Below are positions 1 to 8,520 of a stretch of DNA of 34,189 nucleotides, piece after piece. Every line of letters starts with the position of its first letter. The stretch's first letter is position 1. A program made the position numbers and the translations under genes. Source of the stretch: M3007 sp964481485 (lineage in GTDB: Bacteria; Bacteroidota; Bacteroidia; Chitinophagales; Saprospiraceae). The notes under the pieces are model-generated. The model ran no database searches, had not been told where the DNA came from, and saw only the letters and a program-made list of their open reading frames with translations. Location: the NCBI GenBank assembly GCA_964481485.1, contig CAYZVM010000037.1, positions 1 through 34,189 on the forward strand, written 5' to 3'.

Positions 1-104
1 ATTATCAGAAACAGGGCTATCATGAGGTTTCGATTTCTATTCGTTTTTGGATTGTACAGATTCTGTTGGCGGTATTGGCAGTAATAACCTTGAAGATTCG
101 ATAA
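1..104 (+). CDS. mraY: MraY, C-terminal fragment (phospho-MurNAc-pentapeptide transferase)
   Basis: Only the last 33 codons are present, read from base 3 to the stop at 102-104; the start lies before the window. The peptide ends in a hydrophobic helix followed by TLKIR and contains KQGYHEVSISIRFWIVQ, which resembles the last cytoplasmic loop and final membrane helix of Bacteroidota MraY. MraY transfers phospho-MurNAc-pentapeptide to undecaprenyl phosphate, making lipid I at the inner membrane. The stop is 2 bases before the murD start, matching the usual mraY-murD order and implying co-transcription. The fragment is short, so the call depends on context as much as on sequence. Confidence 0.8.
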   Translation, partial: YQKQGYHEVSISIRFWIVQILLAVLAVITLKIR

Positions 105-106
105 AC

Positions 107-1450
107 ATGAAAAAACGCATCGTCATACTCGGCTCCGGTGAATCCGGCACAGGCGCGGCTCTTTTGGCCCAACGCCAGGGGTTCGACGTGTTCGTGTCCG
201 ACAAAGGCGCGATCAAAGACGAATACAAAAAACAACTTGATGCGCACGGCATCGCTTGGGAAGAGAGCCAGCATACAATGGATAAAATCCTGAAAGCCAA
301 CGAAATCATCAAAAGCCCAGGCATACCGGAGAAGAGCGAAGTGGTGCAAGCTGTGCGGGCGAAAGGCATCAACGTGATTGGTGAAATCGAGTTTGGATGG
401 CGTTATGCGGGCAAGTGCAAAATAGTCGCTATCACTGGCTCGAATGGCAAAACGACAACGACGGAATTGATTTATCATCTATTGAAATACGCTGGGTTGA
501 ACGTGCGCAAAGGTGGAAATGTGGGTAATTCGTTTGCGACAATGGTTTATAGTGATTTAGAACACGGAGCCACAGAGGCACAGAGGATTTTTGTTCTGGA
601 GGTGTCAAGTTTTCAATTGGACGACATTCAAAAATTCCGCCCCGACATCGCCATTTTATTGAATATCACGCCCGACCATTTGGATCGCTATGAATATAAG
701 TTGGAAAATTATGTGCGCTCCAAGTTTCGGATAACAATGAATCAAAAACGCGGCGACCTTTTTATCATCAATCAGAATGATGAAAACATTGTCAATTATT
801 TGAAAGAACATCCGACGGCGACCAAGTGCCGGATAGAGCGGGTGCGCAAACGGGATTTTAGAGGAGGGTATGTCTGTATCGGTCGGAGCCTCGCATTTGA
901 CATCGCAAATACTTCGCTAAAAGGCGCGCACAATGCATTCAACGCGGCATGTGCTGTCCGGGTGGCGCTGCGATTGGGCGTGGAGCCGGGGGTGATAGAA
1001 GAAGGATTGTACTATTTCGCGCCCCCGCCGCACCGGCTGGAAAAAGTGGCCGAAGTGAACGGCGTGACCTACATCAATGACTCCAAAGCCACCAACGTTG
1101 ACTCGGTTTTTTATGCCTTGGAGGCAGTGGATGCGCCGGTTGTTTGGATAATGGGCGGTACAGACAAAGGCAACGATTACAGCCCACTGTTCAAATTGGT
1201 GCGCAAAAAAGTAAAAGCCATCGTGTGCATGGGCGTGGACAACTCGAAGATTGTCAGTGCTTTTAAGAAGTTCAAAAAGCCGATGGTGGAGACACGGAGT
1301 GCAGAGGAAGCCGTGAGAGCGGCGGCAAGTTTTGCAGAAGAAGGAGATACGGTTTTGCTAAGCCCGGCTTGCGCGAGTTTTGATTTATTTAAAAATTACG
1401 AAGACAGAGGCGATAAGTTTCGGGAAGCGGTAAAGGGAATTATGAATTAG
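107..1450 (+). CDS. murD: UDP-N-acetylmuramoyl-L-alanine--D-glutamate ligase MurD
   Basis: Cytoplasmic Mur ligase that adds D-glutamate to UDP-MurNAc-L-Ala using ATP. The 447-residue length fits the family. The N-terminal nucleotide-binding fold starts KKRIVILGSGESG. The ATP loop GSNGKTTTTE lies near residues 110-119, followed by the central ligase motif region (LEVSSFQLD, NITPDHLDRY) and the C-terminal domain with YINDSKATN and VWIMGGTDKGNDY. I chose the ATG at 107 because a longer reading from 47 overlaps the end of mraY and adds residues that do not look like MurD. The last four codons and the stop lie inside an AT-rich repeat that recurs inverted at 2009-2034. Confidence 0.97.
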   Translation: MKKRIVILGSGESGTGAALLAQRQGFDVFVSDKGAIKDEYKKQLDAHGIAWEESQHTMDKILKANEIIKSPGIPEKSEVVQAVRAKGINVIGEIEFGWRYAGKCKIVAITGSNGKTTTTELIYHLLKYAGLNVRKGGNVGNSFATMVYSDLEHGATEAQRIFVLEVSSFQLDDIQKFRPDIAILLNITPDHLDRYEYKLENYVRSKFRITMNQKRGDLFIINQNDENIVNYLKEHPTATKCRIERVRKRDFRGGYVCIGRSLAFDIANTSLKGAHNAFNAACAVRVALRLGVEPGVIEEGLYYFAPPPHRLEKVAEVNGVTYINDSKATNVDSVFYALEAVDAPVVWIMGGTDKGNDYSPLFKLVRKKVKAIVCMGVDNSKIVSAFKKFKKPMVETRSAEEAVRAAASFAEEGDTVLLSPACASFDLFKNYEDRGDKFREAVKGIMN

Positions 1451-1463
1451 TAATTATGAATTA
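1438..1463. repeat. Left arm of a 26-bp inverted repeat around the four-helix-bundle gene
   Basis: The AT-rich 26-mer is built from two copies of AATTATGAATTA-like sequence. Its reverse complement matches 2009-2034 at 23 of 26 positions, with the three mismatches clustered in the middle. It overlaps the murD stop codon, so the last murD codons (Ile-Met-Asn-stop) are made of repeat sequence. Together with the right arm it brackets the gene at 1529-1987. Confidence 0.75.
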
Positions 1464-1528
1464 TTTTCCGACTTAGAGTTGAACGCGCTGTTGTCAATAA
1501 AATCATTTCATCTTCAGGCTTTTTTGCC

Positions 1529-1987
1529 ATGAAAACAACAGAAGACAAAAAAACTTCAAAAACCGAAGAAAAGCATAATGCTGTGAAAGAGAAGTCTTTT
1601 GCGTTGGCAGTGCGAGTTGTAAAACTGTATCGCTATTTAGCAAAAGAAAAGAACGAATACACGATTTCAAAACAATTGTTGAGATCAGGAACAAATCCCG
1701 GGGCAATGGTAAGAGAAGCCCAAAATGCTGAAAGCGATGCCGACTTCGTGCATAAACTTGGAATCGCTCAGAAAGAGACCGATGAGACAATGTACTGGTT
1801 AGAGCTGCTCTACGCCGCCGAAGTATTGAGTGAAACTGAATTCACATCGCTGCACAAAGACGCAGAAGAAGCTCTGAAGCTATTGCGCAGCATCATTTTA
1901 TCCAAAAAGGCCAATATGTTGAAAGACAAAGCGGCAGCCGTCATCACAGTTTTAATTGTTGCTTGGTCAATTTTCCAACTGATTTAA
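1529..1987 (+). CDS. Four-helix bundle protein, 23S rRNA intervening-sequence (S23/IVP) family, with hydrophobic tail
   Basis: The 152-residue protein has family features: FALAVRVVKLYRYL, then SKQLLRSGTNPGAMVREAQNA, then DFVHKLGIAQKETDETMYWLELL. These are helices 1-3 of the four-helix bundle first seen in 23S rRNA intervening sequences and related to the Avd proteins of diversity-generating retroelements. Its biochemical role is not established. The Lys/Glu-rich first 20 residues and a C-terminal hydrophobic segment (residues 135-152, ending VLIVAWSIFQLI) extend beyond the usual roughly 115-125 residues. The tail could be a membrane anchor, which would be odd for this family. The gene interrupts murD-ftsW and is flanked by inverted repeats, suggesting insertion. 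ATG 1529 is the only in-frame ATG near the N-terminus. Confidence 0.85.
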   Translation: MKTTEDKKTSKTEEKHNAVKEKSFALAVRVVKLYRYLAKEKNEYTISKQLLRSGTNPGAMVREAQNAESDADFVHKLGIAQKETDETMYWLELLYAAEVLSETEFTSLHKDAEEALKLLRSIILSKKANMLKDKAAAVITVLIVAWSIFQLI

Positions 1988-2008
1988 GAAGGACGTCTGC
2001 TCAGCAAA

Positions 2009-2034
2009 TAATTCATAATTCTCAATTCATAATT
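2009..2034. repeat. Right arm of the 26-bp inverted repeat
   Basis: Near-perfect reverse complement of 1438-1463 (23 of 26), lying 8 bases before the ftsW start. The arms match over the first 12 and last 11 bases. Similar ATTCATAATT-type tracts are frequent between Bacteroidota genes, so this may be a dispersed repeat and not the end of a specific element. Confidence 0.75.
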
Positions 2035-2042
2035 AAAAAACA

Positions 2043-3176
2043 ATGTCACTCGGCAACCGAATCGCAGCAGAATTAAGAGGCGACCGTACCATCTGGATGA
2101 TCATCGCCGTGCTGAGCCTGTTCAGCCTGCTGGCCGTGTATTCTGCGGCTGGGTGGGAGGCGTGGCGTTCGCGCGGCGGCAACACCACTGTGATGTTCGT
2201 CTCGCATTTGGTGCGGCTGGCGTTTGGGTTGTTCATCGTGTATATGTGCCACCTGCTGCACTATCGGCAGTATGCGCGCGTGGCGCCCGTGCTTATTCTG
2301 ACGAGCATTCCATTGTTAGTGTTTACGTTGTTTTTTGGCCAAAATATCAATGATGCCAACCGTTGGATAAGCGTCGTCGGCATCAGTTTTCAGCCGTCCG
2401 AATTTGCCAAAATCGCTCTCATCATCTATATCGCGAAAGAGCTGACGCGGAAGCAAGAATACATCACCAGTTTCAAACAGGCCTTTTTGCCCATCATCGT
2501 TCCGGTGCTGATTATCTGCGGGTTAATCGCCCCGGCCAACCTGAGCACTTCAGTACTGCTCTTTGTGACTTGCATTTTGTTGATGTTTATCGGGCGGGTG
2601 AGTTGGAAGTATATTTTCCTGTTGGGATTGTTGGGCTTGGTTGTTTTTGCTGGGCTGATTGTAGTTGGCCAGCTCTATCCCGATTCTGGCCTTGTGCGCG
2701 TGGATACTTGGATTTCGCGTGTGGATGAGTTTCTCAATTCAGAGGACGGCGGCTTTCAAGTACAGCAGGCAAAAATCGCCATTGCCAACGGTGGCATCAT
2801 CGGCGAAGGGCCGGGCAACAGCATCATTCGCAACTTTCTGCCGTATGCCCACGCGGACTTTATCTATGCCATTATTTGCGAAGAATACGGCCTGTTTGGT
2901 GGCACGGTAATACTTGCGCTGTATGTGCTGCTGTTCCTGCGCAATGTGAAACTCGTGACCAAAAGCCCCAAAGCATTCGGCGCGTTCCTCGCTATCGGGC
3001 TCAGTTTGATGCTGACGGTGCAGGCATTGGCGAACATTGCCGTGAACGTCAATCTCGTACCCGCCACCGGCCTCACGTTGCCAATGATTTCCATGGGCGG
3101 CACAAGTATGTTGTTCACCTGCGTGGCGCTGGGGATGATATTGAGTGTATCGAAATTTATAGAAAGTTTGGAGTGA
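2043..3176 (+). CDS. ftsW: FtsW, SEDS-family septal peptidoglycan polymerase
   Basis: Polytopic inner-membrane glycosyltransferase of the divisome that polymerises lipid II with its partner class B PBP (FtsI, not in the window). The 377-residue protein has about ten hydrophobic segments and SEDS signatures: NDANRWI, FQPSEFAKIALI, the periplasmic HADFIYAIICEEYGLFGG and the final GLTLPMISMGGTSML. The position before murG is the normal dcw order; RodA would not be expected here. The start at 2043 follows an A-rich tract and gives a short cytoplasmic N-terminus (MSLGNRIAAELRGDRT) before the first membrane helix. Confidence 0.95.
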   Translation: MSLGNRIAAELRGDRTIWMIIAVLSLFSLLAVYSAAGWEAWRSRGGNTTVMFVSHLVRLAFGLFIVYMCHLLHYRQYARVAPVLILTSIPLLVFTLFFGQNINDANRWISVVGISFQPSEFAKIALIIYIAKELTRKQEYITSFKQAFLPIIVPVLIICGLIAPANLSTSVLLFVTCILLMFIGRVSWKYIFLLGLLGLVVFAGLIVVGQLYPDSGLVRVDTWISRVDEFLNSEDGGFQVQQAKIAIANGGIIGEGPGNSIIRNFLPYAHADFIYAIICEEYGLFGGTVILALYVLLFLRNVKLVTKSPKAFGAFLAIGLSLMLTVQALANIAVNVNLVPATGLTLPMISMGGTSMLFTCVALGMILSVSKFIESLE

Positions 3177-3290
3177 TGAGATATGAGTTATGAATGATAA
3201 AGGCGAGCGCGATTGCGCCGTAGGGAAAGCAGATTTTTACAAAATGACAAAGAAAAGACGGCCTCAATGACCTTAATGATGAATGACGAA

Positions 3291-4412
3291 ATGACAAGCA
3301 ACAATAAACAACTGCGAATCCTAATCACCGGCGGCGGTACGGGCGGCCACGTGTTCCCGGCTATCGCCATCGCGGACGCTATTAAAAAAACGCGGCCCGA
3401 CACGGAGTTTCTGTTTGTCGGCGCTAGCGGGAAAATGGAAATGGAGCGCGTGCCACAGGCTGGATACAAAATCGAGGGTTTGAACATCGCGGGATTTCAA
3501 AGGAGCCTGAGTATCAAAAACTTGGCGTTCCCTTACAAACTCCTGACGAGCCTGTGGAAAGCCCGAAAAATCATCCGCCAGTTTCAGCCCGATGTCGTCG
3601 TCGGCACCGGCGGCTATGCCAGCGGGCCGATGATGCGGGCAGCACAACGGGTGGGCATCCCGACTTTGATTCAGGAGCAGAACTCCTACGCGGGCGTGAC
3701 CAATAAAATCTTAGGCAAAAGAGCCTCAACGATTTGTGTCGCTTACGACTACATGGAGCAGTTTTTCCCGGCGGAAAAAATCGTGTTCACAGGAAACCCC
3801 GTTCGCTCCGATATTTTGAATTTGGAAGGCAAACATCAAGAAGGCGTGAAGCACTATGACCTCGACCCAGCCAAAAAAACCGTTGCCGTCATCGGCGGCA
3901 GTTTGGGGGCGCGGACATTGAACGAGGCCATGCGCGACAACACGAAGTTTTTGGAAAAATACGATGGCATTCAAGTGCTATGGCAGTGCGGCAAGTTTTA
4001 TGAATACGAGTTCAAAGAGAGCAGCACGGCAAAGTTGCCAAACGTCCAACTCCGCACCTTTATTGACCGGATGGATTTGCTCTACGCGGCGGCGGATGTC
4101 GTGATTTCCCGTGCGGGCGCGCTCACTATCAGCGAGTTGTGCCTCGTAGGGAAACCGGCGGTACTCGTGCCGTCGCCCAATGTAGCCGAAGACCACCAGA
4201 CCAAAAACGCCTTGGCGCTCGTGGAAAAAGGCGCGGCTCGCCTCGTCCGCGATGCAGAGGCGAACGAAAGAATGCTCCAAGAAGCCCTCTTGGTTTTGGA
4301 AAACGAAGCCCTCGCGTTCAGCCTCGGCGAAAGCATCCGGCAATTGGGCCGGCCCAATGCGGCAGAGGCGATAGCGCGGGAAGTCATCAAACTTGGAGAA
4401 AAAACGGTGTAG
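3291..4412 (+). CDS. murG: MurG, UDP-GlcNAc:lipid I N-acetylglucosaminyltransferase
   Basis: Peripheral membrane GT28 enzyme that converts lipid I to lipid II. From ATG 3291 the protein has 373 residues, with the glycine loop GGGTGGHVFPA near residues 14-24, a second loop VGTGGYASGP, then TLIQEQNSYAG, FTGNPVR, VIGGSLGAR and the UDP-binding region ISRAGALTISELCLVGKP with PSPNVAEDHQ. Several in-frame ATGs (3267, 3276, 3279, 3291) precede the domain; I prefer 3291 because it gives a normal-length N-terminus. An upstream TTG at 3213 also stays in frame but adds residues that look untranslated. The 114-bp gap after ftsW shows no clear ribosome site. Confidence 0.95.
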   Translation: MTSNNKQLRILITGGGTGGHVFPAIAIADAIKKTRPDTEFLFVGASGKMEMERVPQAGYKIEGLNIAGFQRSLSIKNLAFPYKLLTSLWKARKIIRQFQPDVVVGTGGYASGPMMRAAQRVGIPTLIQEQNSYAGVTNKILGKRASTICVAYDYMEQFFPAEKIVFTGNPVRSDILNLEGKHQEGVKHYDLDPAKKTVAVIGGSLGARTLNEAMRDNTKFLEKYDGIQVLWQCGKFYEYEFKESSTAKLPNVQLRTFIDRMDLLYAAADVVISRAGALTISELCLVGKPAVLVPSPNVAEDHQTKNALALVEKGAARLVRDAEANERMLQEALLVLENEALAFSLGESIRQLGRPNAAEAIAREVIKLGEKTV

Positions 4413-4420
4413 TCCGCGTG

Positions 4421-4463
4421 TTCGGTGTTGACACTGTTCTCTTTGAGAAAAAAGAACACCGAA
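4421..4463 (+). other. Imperfect hairpin downstream of murG
   Basis: A 9-bp outer stem (TTCGGTGTT at 4421-4429 with AACACCGAA at 4455-4463) encloses an inner TTCTC/GAGAA stem with a three-base loop. An A-run follows, not a U-run, so it is not a classical terminator on this strand. It might limit readthrough or stabilise the murG transcript; no function can be shown from the sequence. Confidence 0.3.
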
Positions 4464-4501
4464 AAAACAGAATTCACCGACACCACTGAAAAAAGAAGAT
4501 T

Positions 4502-4870
4502 ATGAAAATCAGCACTTTAATAATCGCTCTGGCAATTGCTTCTTTAACTGCTTGCCAAAGAGTCAACGACAAAAACCCCGCCCTGCTCGGCCAATGGCGA
4601 GGCACGGAATGGCTCATATTCGACAAGCCCTCCGAAGAAATGGACGCTGCGCAGGTACTTTTTGAATTCAAAGAAGATGGCACCTACACTGCTTCTTTTG
4701 GCAACCAAACCCAAAACGGTACTTGGCGCACTGACAACGACAAACTCTACACCACCGAAACCGGCAAAAGAGAAATCATGGTAAAAATCCTCAAAGCCGA
4801 CGGCACCGCACTGGATTTTGAAATGAACCGCGGCGGACAAGAGGAAACCTTAAAACTCGTCAAAAAATAG
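4502..4870 (+). CDS. Small lipoprotein with lipocalin-like beta fold
   Basis: This 122-residue protein starts with a lipoprotein signal peptide: Lys at position 2, a hydrophobic core, and lipobox L-T-A-C with Cys18 as the lipidated residue. The rest (LLGQWRGTEWLIF, VLFEFKEDGTYTASF, NGTWRTDNDKLYTTE) has the GxW start and alternating strand pattern of small lipocalin-like or DUF-type beta-barrel lipoproteins common in Bacteroidota. It probably sits in the periplasm or outer membrane. It is 8 bases upstream of the DUF389 gene, so the two are probably co-transcribed. The ligand and role are unknown. Confidence 0.8.
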   Translation: MKISTLIIALAIASLTACQRVNDKNPALLGQWRGTEWLIFDKPSEEMDAAQVLFEFKEDGTYTASFGNQTQNGTWRTDNDKLYTTETGKREIMVKILKADGTALDFEMNRGGQEETLKLVKK

Positions 4871-4878
4871 TCACAGGC

Positions 4879-6240
4879 ATGAAAACCAACGTATTGTGGC
4901 GATACCTCCGCAATTTCCTGCGTTACCGACTCGACTTGCGCGAGGACCAGGAAGCCCCGGAGGATACGATTGAGGCGATTCGGCGCAACATCGTGTTCAA
5001 AGGCACCAACCTTTGGACGCTCATCTTTGCCGTGTTTGTCGCTTCGGTCGGCCTGAACGTCAACTCTACGGCGGTTATCATCGGCGCTATGCTCATTTCG
5101 CCGCTCATGGGGCCTATTATGGGCATCGGCCTCGGCACGGCGATTTATGATTTTGACCTCATCAAAAAAGCGGCGCAAAACCTCGCTGTCATGGTCGCAT
5201 TCAGTTTGGCTACCTCCACCCTCTATTTTCTCATCACCCCCTTGTCGGAGGCGCGTTCAGAGTTGCTGGCCCGCACGTCGCCCGCCATTTGGGATGTCCT
5301 GATTGCCTTTTTTGGGGGCTTGGCAGGTATCGTGGGCGTCACGCGGAAAGAAAAAACCAATGTAGTCGCGGGAGTCGCCATCGCTACCGCGCTCATGCCG
5401 CCGCTTTGCACGGCAGGCTATGGCTTGGCGACCGCGCAATGGCGTTACTTTTTGGGTGCATTTTATTTGTTTTTCATCAATACCGTTTTTATCGCCTATT
5501 CTTCGCTGATCGTGGTGCGGTTGCTGAAATTTCCCAAAACCTCATTCGTATCCCCGGAGGTGCAAAGCCGGGTGCAGCGCAACATATCGGCGATGGTGCT
5601 GCTCACCGTGTTGCCGAGTGTCTTTTTGGCGTACAACATTGTGCAAAAAGAGTTTTTCGACCAAAAAGTGCAGCGTTTTGTCCGCGAGGAATTCAATTTC
5701 AGAAATACCCAACTCCTGAAATCGGAAAGTCTGTACAGCCGGAAAACTTGTGTCATTCGATTGTATGCCGTCGGCGCACCGTTGGATTCTTTGGCCGTCA
5801 ATCAGCTCGAATCGCGGCTGGCGGCACACAGGCTCGATGGCACAAAACTCGAAATCCGGCAAGGCGTGACGGCGCAGCAAAACGTGGACGTGACTGCTCT
5901 GCGCACCGGGATTTTGGAAGACCTCTATCGGCGAAACGAGGAAGTTTTGTTGCAAAAAGAAGGACAAATCAGCCTATTGCAATCCGAACTCGACCGCTAC
6001 CACCGGCTCGAATCCGATGCCGGCGCCATCGCCAACGAATTGAAGGCATTGCAACCGGCAGTACAGCAATTTTCATTGAACAGCAATATATTTTTTGATT
6101 TTCAAAAACAAAAAAACGACACACTGCCAATTGCCTATGTCCACACAAACAAACGAATCTCGCAAGCCGACCAAAAGCGCATTTTTGACTGGCTTAAAGT
6201 GCGGACTAAATCTGATACATTGATCTTAATTCAGCAATAG
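4879..6240 (+). CDS. DUF389 family membrane protein
   Basis: The 453-residue protein has the DUF389 hydrophobic core: six or seven membrane segments near residues 44-61, 65-90, 101-119, 136-154, 161-183, 189-216 and 237-254, including the signature NSTAVIIGAMLISPLMGPIMG and TALMPPLCTAGYGLA. After the last helix there is a large hydrophilic C-terminal half with a probable coiled coil (residues 340-395, ILEDLYRRNEEVLLQKEG), presumably periplasmic. The function of DUF389 proteins is unknown. The next gene starts directly after its stop codon (TAG then ATG), indicating tight coupling with the MscS channel and suggesting a shared envelope-stress or osmotic role; that link is inference. Confidence 0.9.
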   Translation: MKTNVLWRYLRNFLRYRLDLREDQEAPEDTIEAIRRNIVFKGTNLWTLIFAVFVASVGLNVNSTAVIIGAMLISPLMGPIMGIGLGTAIYDFDLIKKAAQNLAVMVAFSLATSTLYFLITPLSEARSELLARTSPAIWDVLIAFFGGLAGIVGVTRKEKTNVVAGVAIATALMPPLCTAGYGLATAQWRYFLGAFYLFFINTVFIAYSSLIVVRLLKFPKTSFVSPEVQSRVQRNISAMVLLTVLPSVFLAYNIVQKEFFDQKVQRFVREEFNFRNTQLLKSESLYSRKTCVIRLYAVGAPLDSLAVNQLESRLAAHRLDGTKLEIRQGVTAQQNVDVTALRTGILEDLYRRNEEVLLQKEGQISLLQSELDRYHRLESDAGAIANELKALQPAVQQFSLNSNIFFDFQKQKNDTLPIAYVHTNKRISQADQKRIFDWLKVRTKSDTLILIQQ

Positions 6241-7098
6241 ATGAATTTTAGAGAAATACTTGAATACAAACTATTTGAGATAGGCGGATACAGCCTGTCG
6301 GTCTATACGCTTGTGCTGCTTATTGCAGTCTATATGGCCGCTCGCTTGATGCAGGTATTGTTCAATCGTTTTTTCATGAACCTCACTAAAAAACGAAAGA
6401 TAGATGAAGGCCGCCAGCATTCTTTCTACCTGTTGTTCAGGTATTTGATATGGACAATAGCAGTTATCGCCATGTTGAGTGCGGCGGGTGTGAAACTCAC
6501 TTGGCTGCTGGCCAGTTCGGCCGCTATACTGGTGGGTTTGGGGTTCGGGCTCCAACAAACTTTTTCAGACCTGCTTTCCGGCATTATTCTATTGTTTGAA
6601 GGTACTGTGGAAAAAGGCGACATAGTAGAAGTAGCCGGTGTCGTAGGGCGTATAGAAGAAATACACTTGCGCACCACCCAATTTCGCAACCGCGACGACC
6701 AAATGATGATAATCCCAAACCATAAATTCGTGAACGACAACGTAGTCAATTGGAGCCACGACGATTTTGTTTCCCGGTTTGGTGTGGTAGTAGGTGTATC
6801 GTACAACTCCGATATGCAGAAAGTGAAAAAAATACTCCTGGATTGCGCCTATGCCAACCCAGATGTTATCACAAACATAGATTCACAAAAACCAAAAGTT
6901 CGGCTCGACAATTTCGGCGAGAGTTCAGTAGATTTTACATTGCTTTTTTATAGTGCAAACCTTTTCCGAATAGAAACCACCAAAAGCGATTTGCGATTCG
7001 CCATCTGGGAAGCATTTCAGCAAAACGCTGTGGAAATACCTTTCCCGCAACGCGACTTGCACCTCAAAACCGGCAATTGGATACTCAACCCCGCATAA
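6241..7098 (+). CDS. Small-conductance mechanosensitive channel, MscS family
   Basis: This 285-residue inner-membrane channel has hydrophobic helices near residues 18-38, 63-82 and 86-116. The pore helix plus beta-domain junction reads LVGLGFGLQQTFSDLLSG, followed by the MscS beta domain with EKGDIVEVAGVVGRIEEI, LRTTQF and IIPNHKFVNDNVVNW (residues about 118-171), and the alpha/beta vestibule domain ending PFPQRDLHL. MscS channels release solutes on hypo-osmotic shock. The start directly abuts the DUF389 stop. With the upstream lipoprotein and DUF389 gene it forms a three-gene insert between murG and murC. Confidence 0.93.
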   Translation: MNFREILEYKLFEIGGYSLSVYTLVLLIAVYMAARLMQVLFNRFFMNLTKKRKIDEGRQHSFYLLFRYLIWTIAVIAMLSAAGVKLTWLLASSAAILVGLGFGLQQTFSDLLSGIILLFEGTVEKGDIVEVAGVVGRIEEIHLRTTQFRNRDDQMMIIPNHKFVNDNVVNWSHDDFVSRFGVVVGVSYNSDMQKVKKILLDCAYANPDVITNIDSQKPKVRLDNFGESSVDFTLLFYSANLFRIETTKSDLRFAIWEAFQQNAVEIPFPQRDLHLKTGNWILNPA

Positions 7099-7137
7099 AC
7101 CTTCATCAACTCTCATTGACCTTTATCAACAATTAAA

Positions 7138-8508
7138 ATGAATTTCAACGACATAAAACGCATCTACTTCATCGGCATCGGCGGTATCGGGATGTCGGCA
7201 CTGGCGCGCTATTTCAAAAAACACGGCGCCGACGTGCATGGCTACGACCGCTCCGAATCCGACCTGACCCGCGCACTGGCCGCCGAAGGGATGCACGTCC
7301 ATTATGACGACGATGTGAAATTCATACCCGAAAATGTTGATTTAGTGGTGTTTACCCCTGCCGTGCCGAAAGACCACGCAGAGTTGAACTGGTTTCTCGA
7401 ACACCATTTCCCCGTGAAAAAACGCGCCGAAGTGCTCGGCATCATCAGCCGGGCCAAACGCTGCGTCGCCATCGCCGGCACGCACGGAAAGACGACCACC
7501 AGCACCATGACCGCCCACCTGCTCCGCGCTTGCGGCGTGGACGCCACGGCTTTTGTCGGGGGTATTTCGCTCAATCTCGGCAGCAATTTCGTGGAAGGCG
7601 CTAGCGACTGGGTCGTGGTGGAGGCCGATGAGTATGACCGCAGTTTCTTGCACCTGCACCCCGAAGTGGCCGTGCTGAATTCGCTCGACCCCGACCACCT
7701 TGACATCTACGGTACGCCAGAGGCAGTCGTGGAATCGTACAAGCAGTTCGCCCGCCAAATCAAACCCGGCGGCAAACTGATTTACCGGCACGGCCTTCCG
7801 CTCGACGATGTAGCGGCGGAACTCGTCGCCAGCGGTCGCTTTGTGTTCACCTTCGGCATCGAAGAAGGTTATTACGAAGCCTACAACGTACACGTCGAAG
7901 ACGGCCAAATGGCGTTCGGTCTTAAAACGAGCATCGTGGATTGGAGCGATTTGCGGCTCAACTATCCTGGCCTGCACAACGTGCTGAACGCATCAGCAGC
8001 CATCGCGGCCACGCTCGCCGCGGGCGGATTTACACCCGAGTTGCCCGCCGCGTTGGCTGATTTTAAAGGGGTAAAACGCCGTTTTGAAATAATTTTCAAA
8101 AATGAAAACGTGGTGTATGTGGACGACTACGCCCACCACCCTGCCGAACTCGAAGCCGCCATCAGTGCCGCCAAAATGCTGTACCCGGCCCGCAAAATCA
8201 CCGGCATTTTTCAGCCGCACCTCTACACCCGCACCCGCGATTTCGCCGACGGTTTCGCGGCAGCATTGGACGGGCTGGACGAGTGCATCCTGCTCGACAT
8301 TTACCCTGCCCGAGAACTGCCGATTCCCGGCGTGACATCGGCGATGATTGCGGGTTTGATGAAAAACAAAAACGTGACGCTGACGAGCAAGGCTGAATTG
8401 CTCAATGTCCTGAAAACCAAAAAATTGGAAGTATTGATGACGATGGGGGCAGGAGATATTGATACTATGATTGAACCGATAAAGAAACTGATAACCAACA
8501 ACCAATAA
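7138..8508 (+). CDS. murC: UDP-N-acetylmuramate--L-alanine ligase MurC
   Basis: Cytoplasmic Mur ligase that adds the first amino acid (L-Ala) to UDP-MurNAc. The 456-residue length is typical. Family features are the N-terminal IYFIGIGGIGMSALARYF, the ATP loop AGTHGKTTTSTM (about residues 113-124), VVEADEYDRSFLHLHP, the LDPDHLDIYG metal and substrate region, and the C-terminal VYVDDYAHHPAELEAAI and FQPHLYTRT. The DDYAHHP motif distinguishes MurC from the other Mur ligases. ftsQ starts 12 bases after its stop. Confidence 0.97.
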   Translation: MNFNDIKRIYFIGIGGIGMSALARYFKKHGADVHGYDRSESDLTRALAAEGMHVHYDDDVKFIPENVDLVVFTPAVPKDHAELNWFLEHHFPVKKRAEVLGIISRAKRCVAIAGTHGKTTTSTMTAHLLRACGVDATAFVGGISLNLGSNFVEGASDWVVVEADEYDRSFLHLHPEVAVLNSLDPDHLDIYGTPEAVVESYKQFARQIKPGGKLIYRHGLPLDDVAAELVASGRFVFTFGIEEGYYEAYNVHVEDGQMAFGLKTSIVDWSDLRLNYPGLHNVLNASAAIAATLAAGGFTPELPAALADFKGVKRRFEIIFKNENVVYVDDYAHHPAELEAAISAAKMLYPARKITGIFQPHLYTRTRDFADGFAAALDGLDECILLDIYPARELPIPGVTSAMIAGLMKNKNVTLTSKAELLNVLKTKKLEVLMTMGAGDIDTMIEPIKKLITNNQ

Positions 8509-8520
8509 CCAACAGATAAA

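Noticed and set aside
1529..1987. Diversity-generating retroelement, because the protein is related to Avd
   Set aside because: No reverse transcriptase and no template/variable repeat pair are visible nearby.
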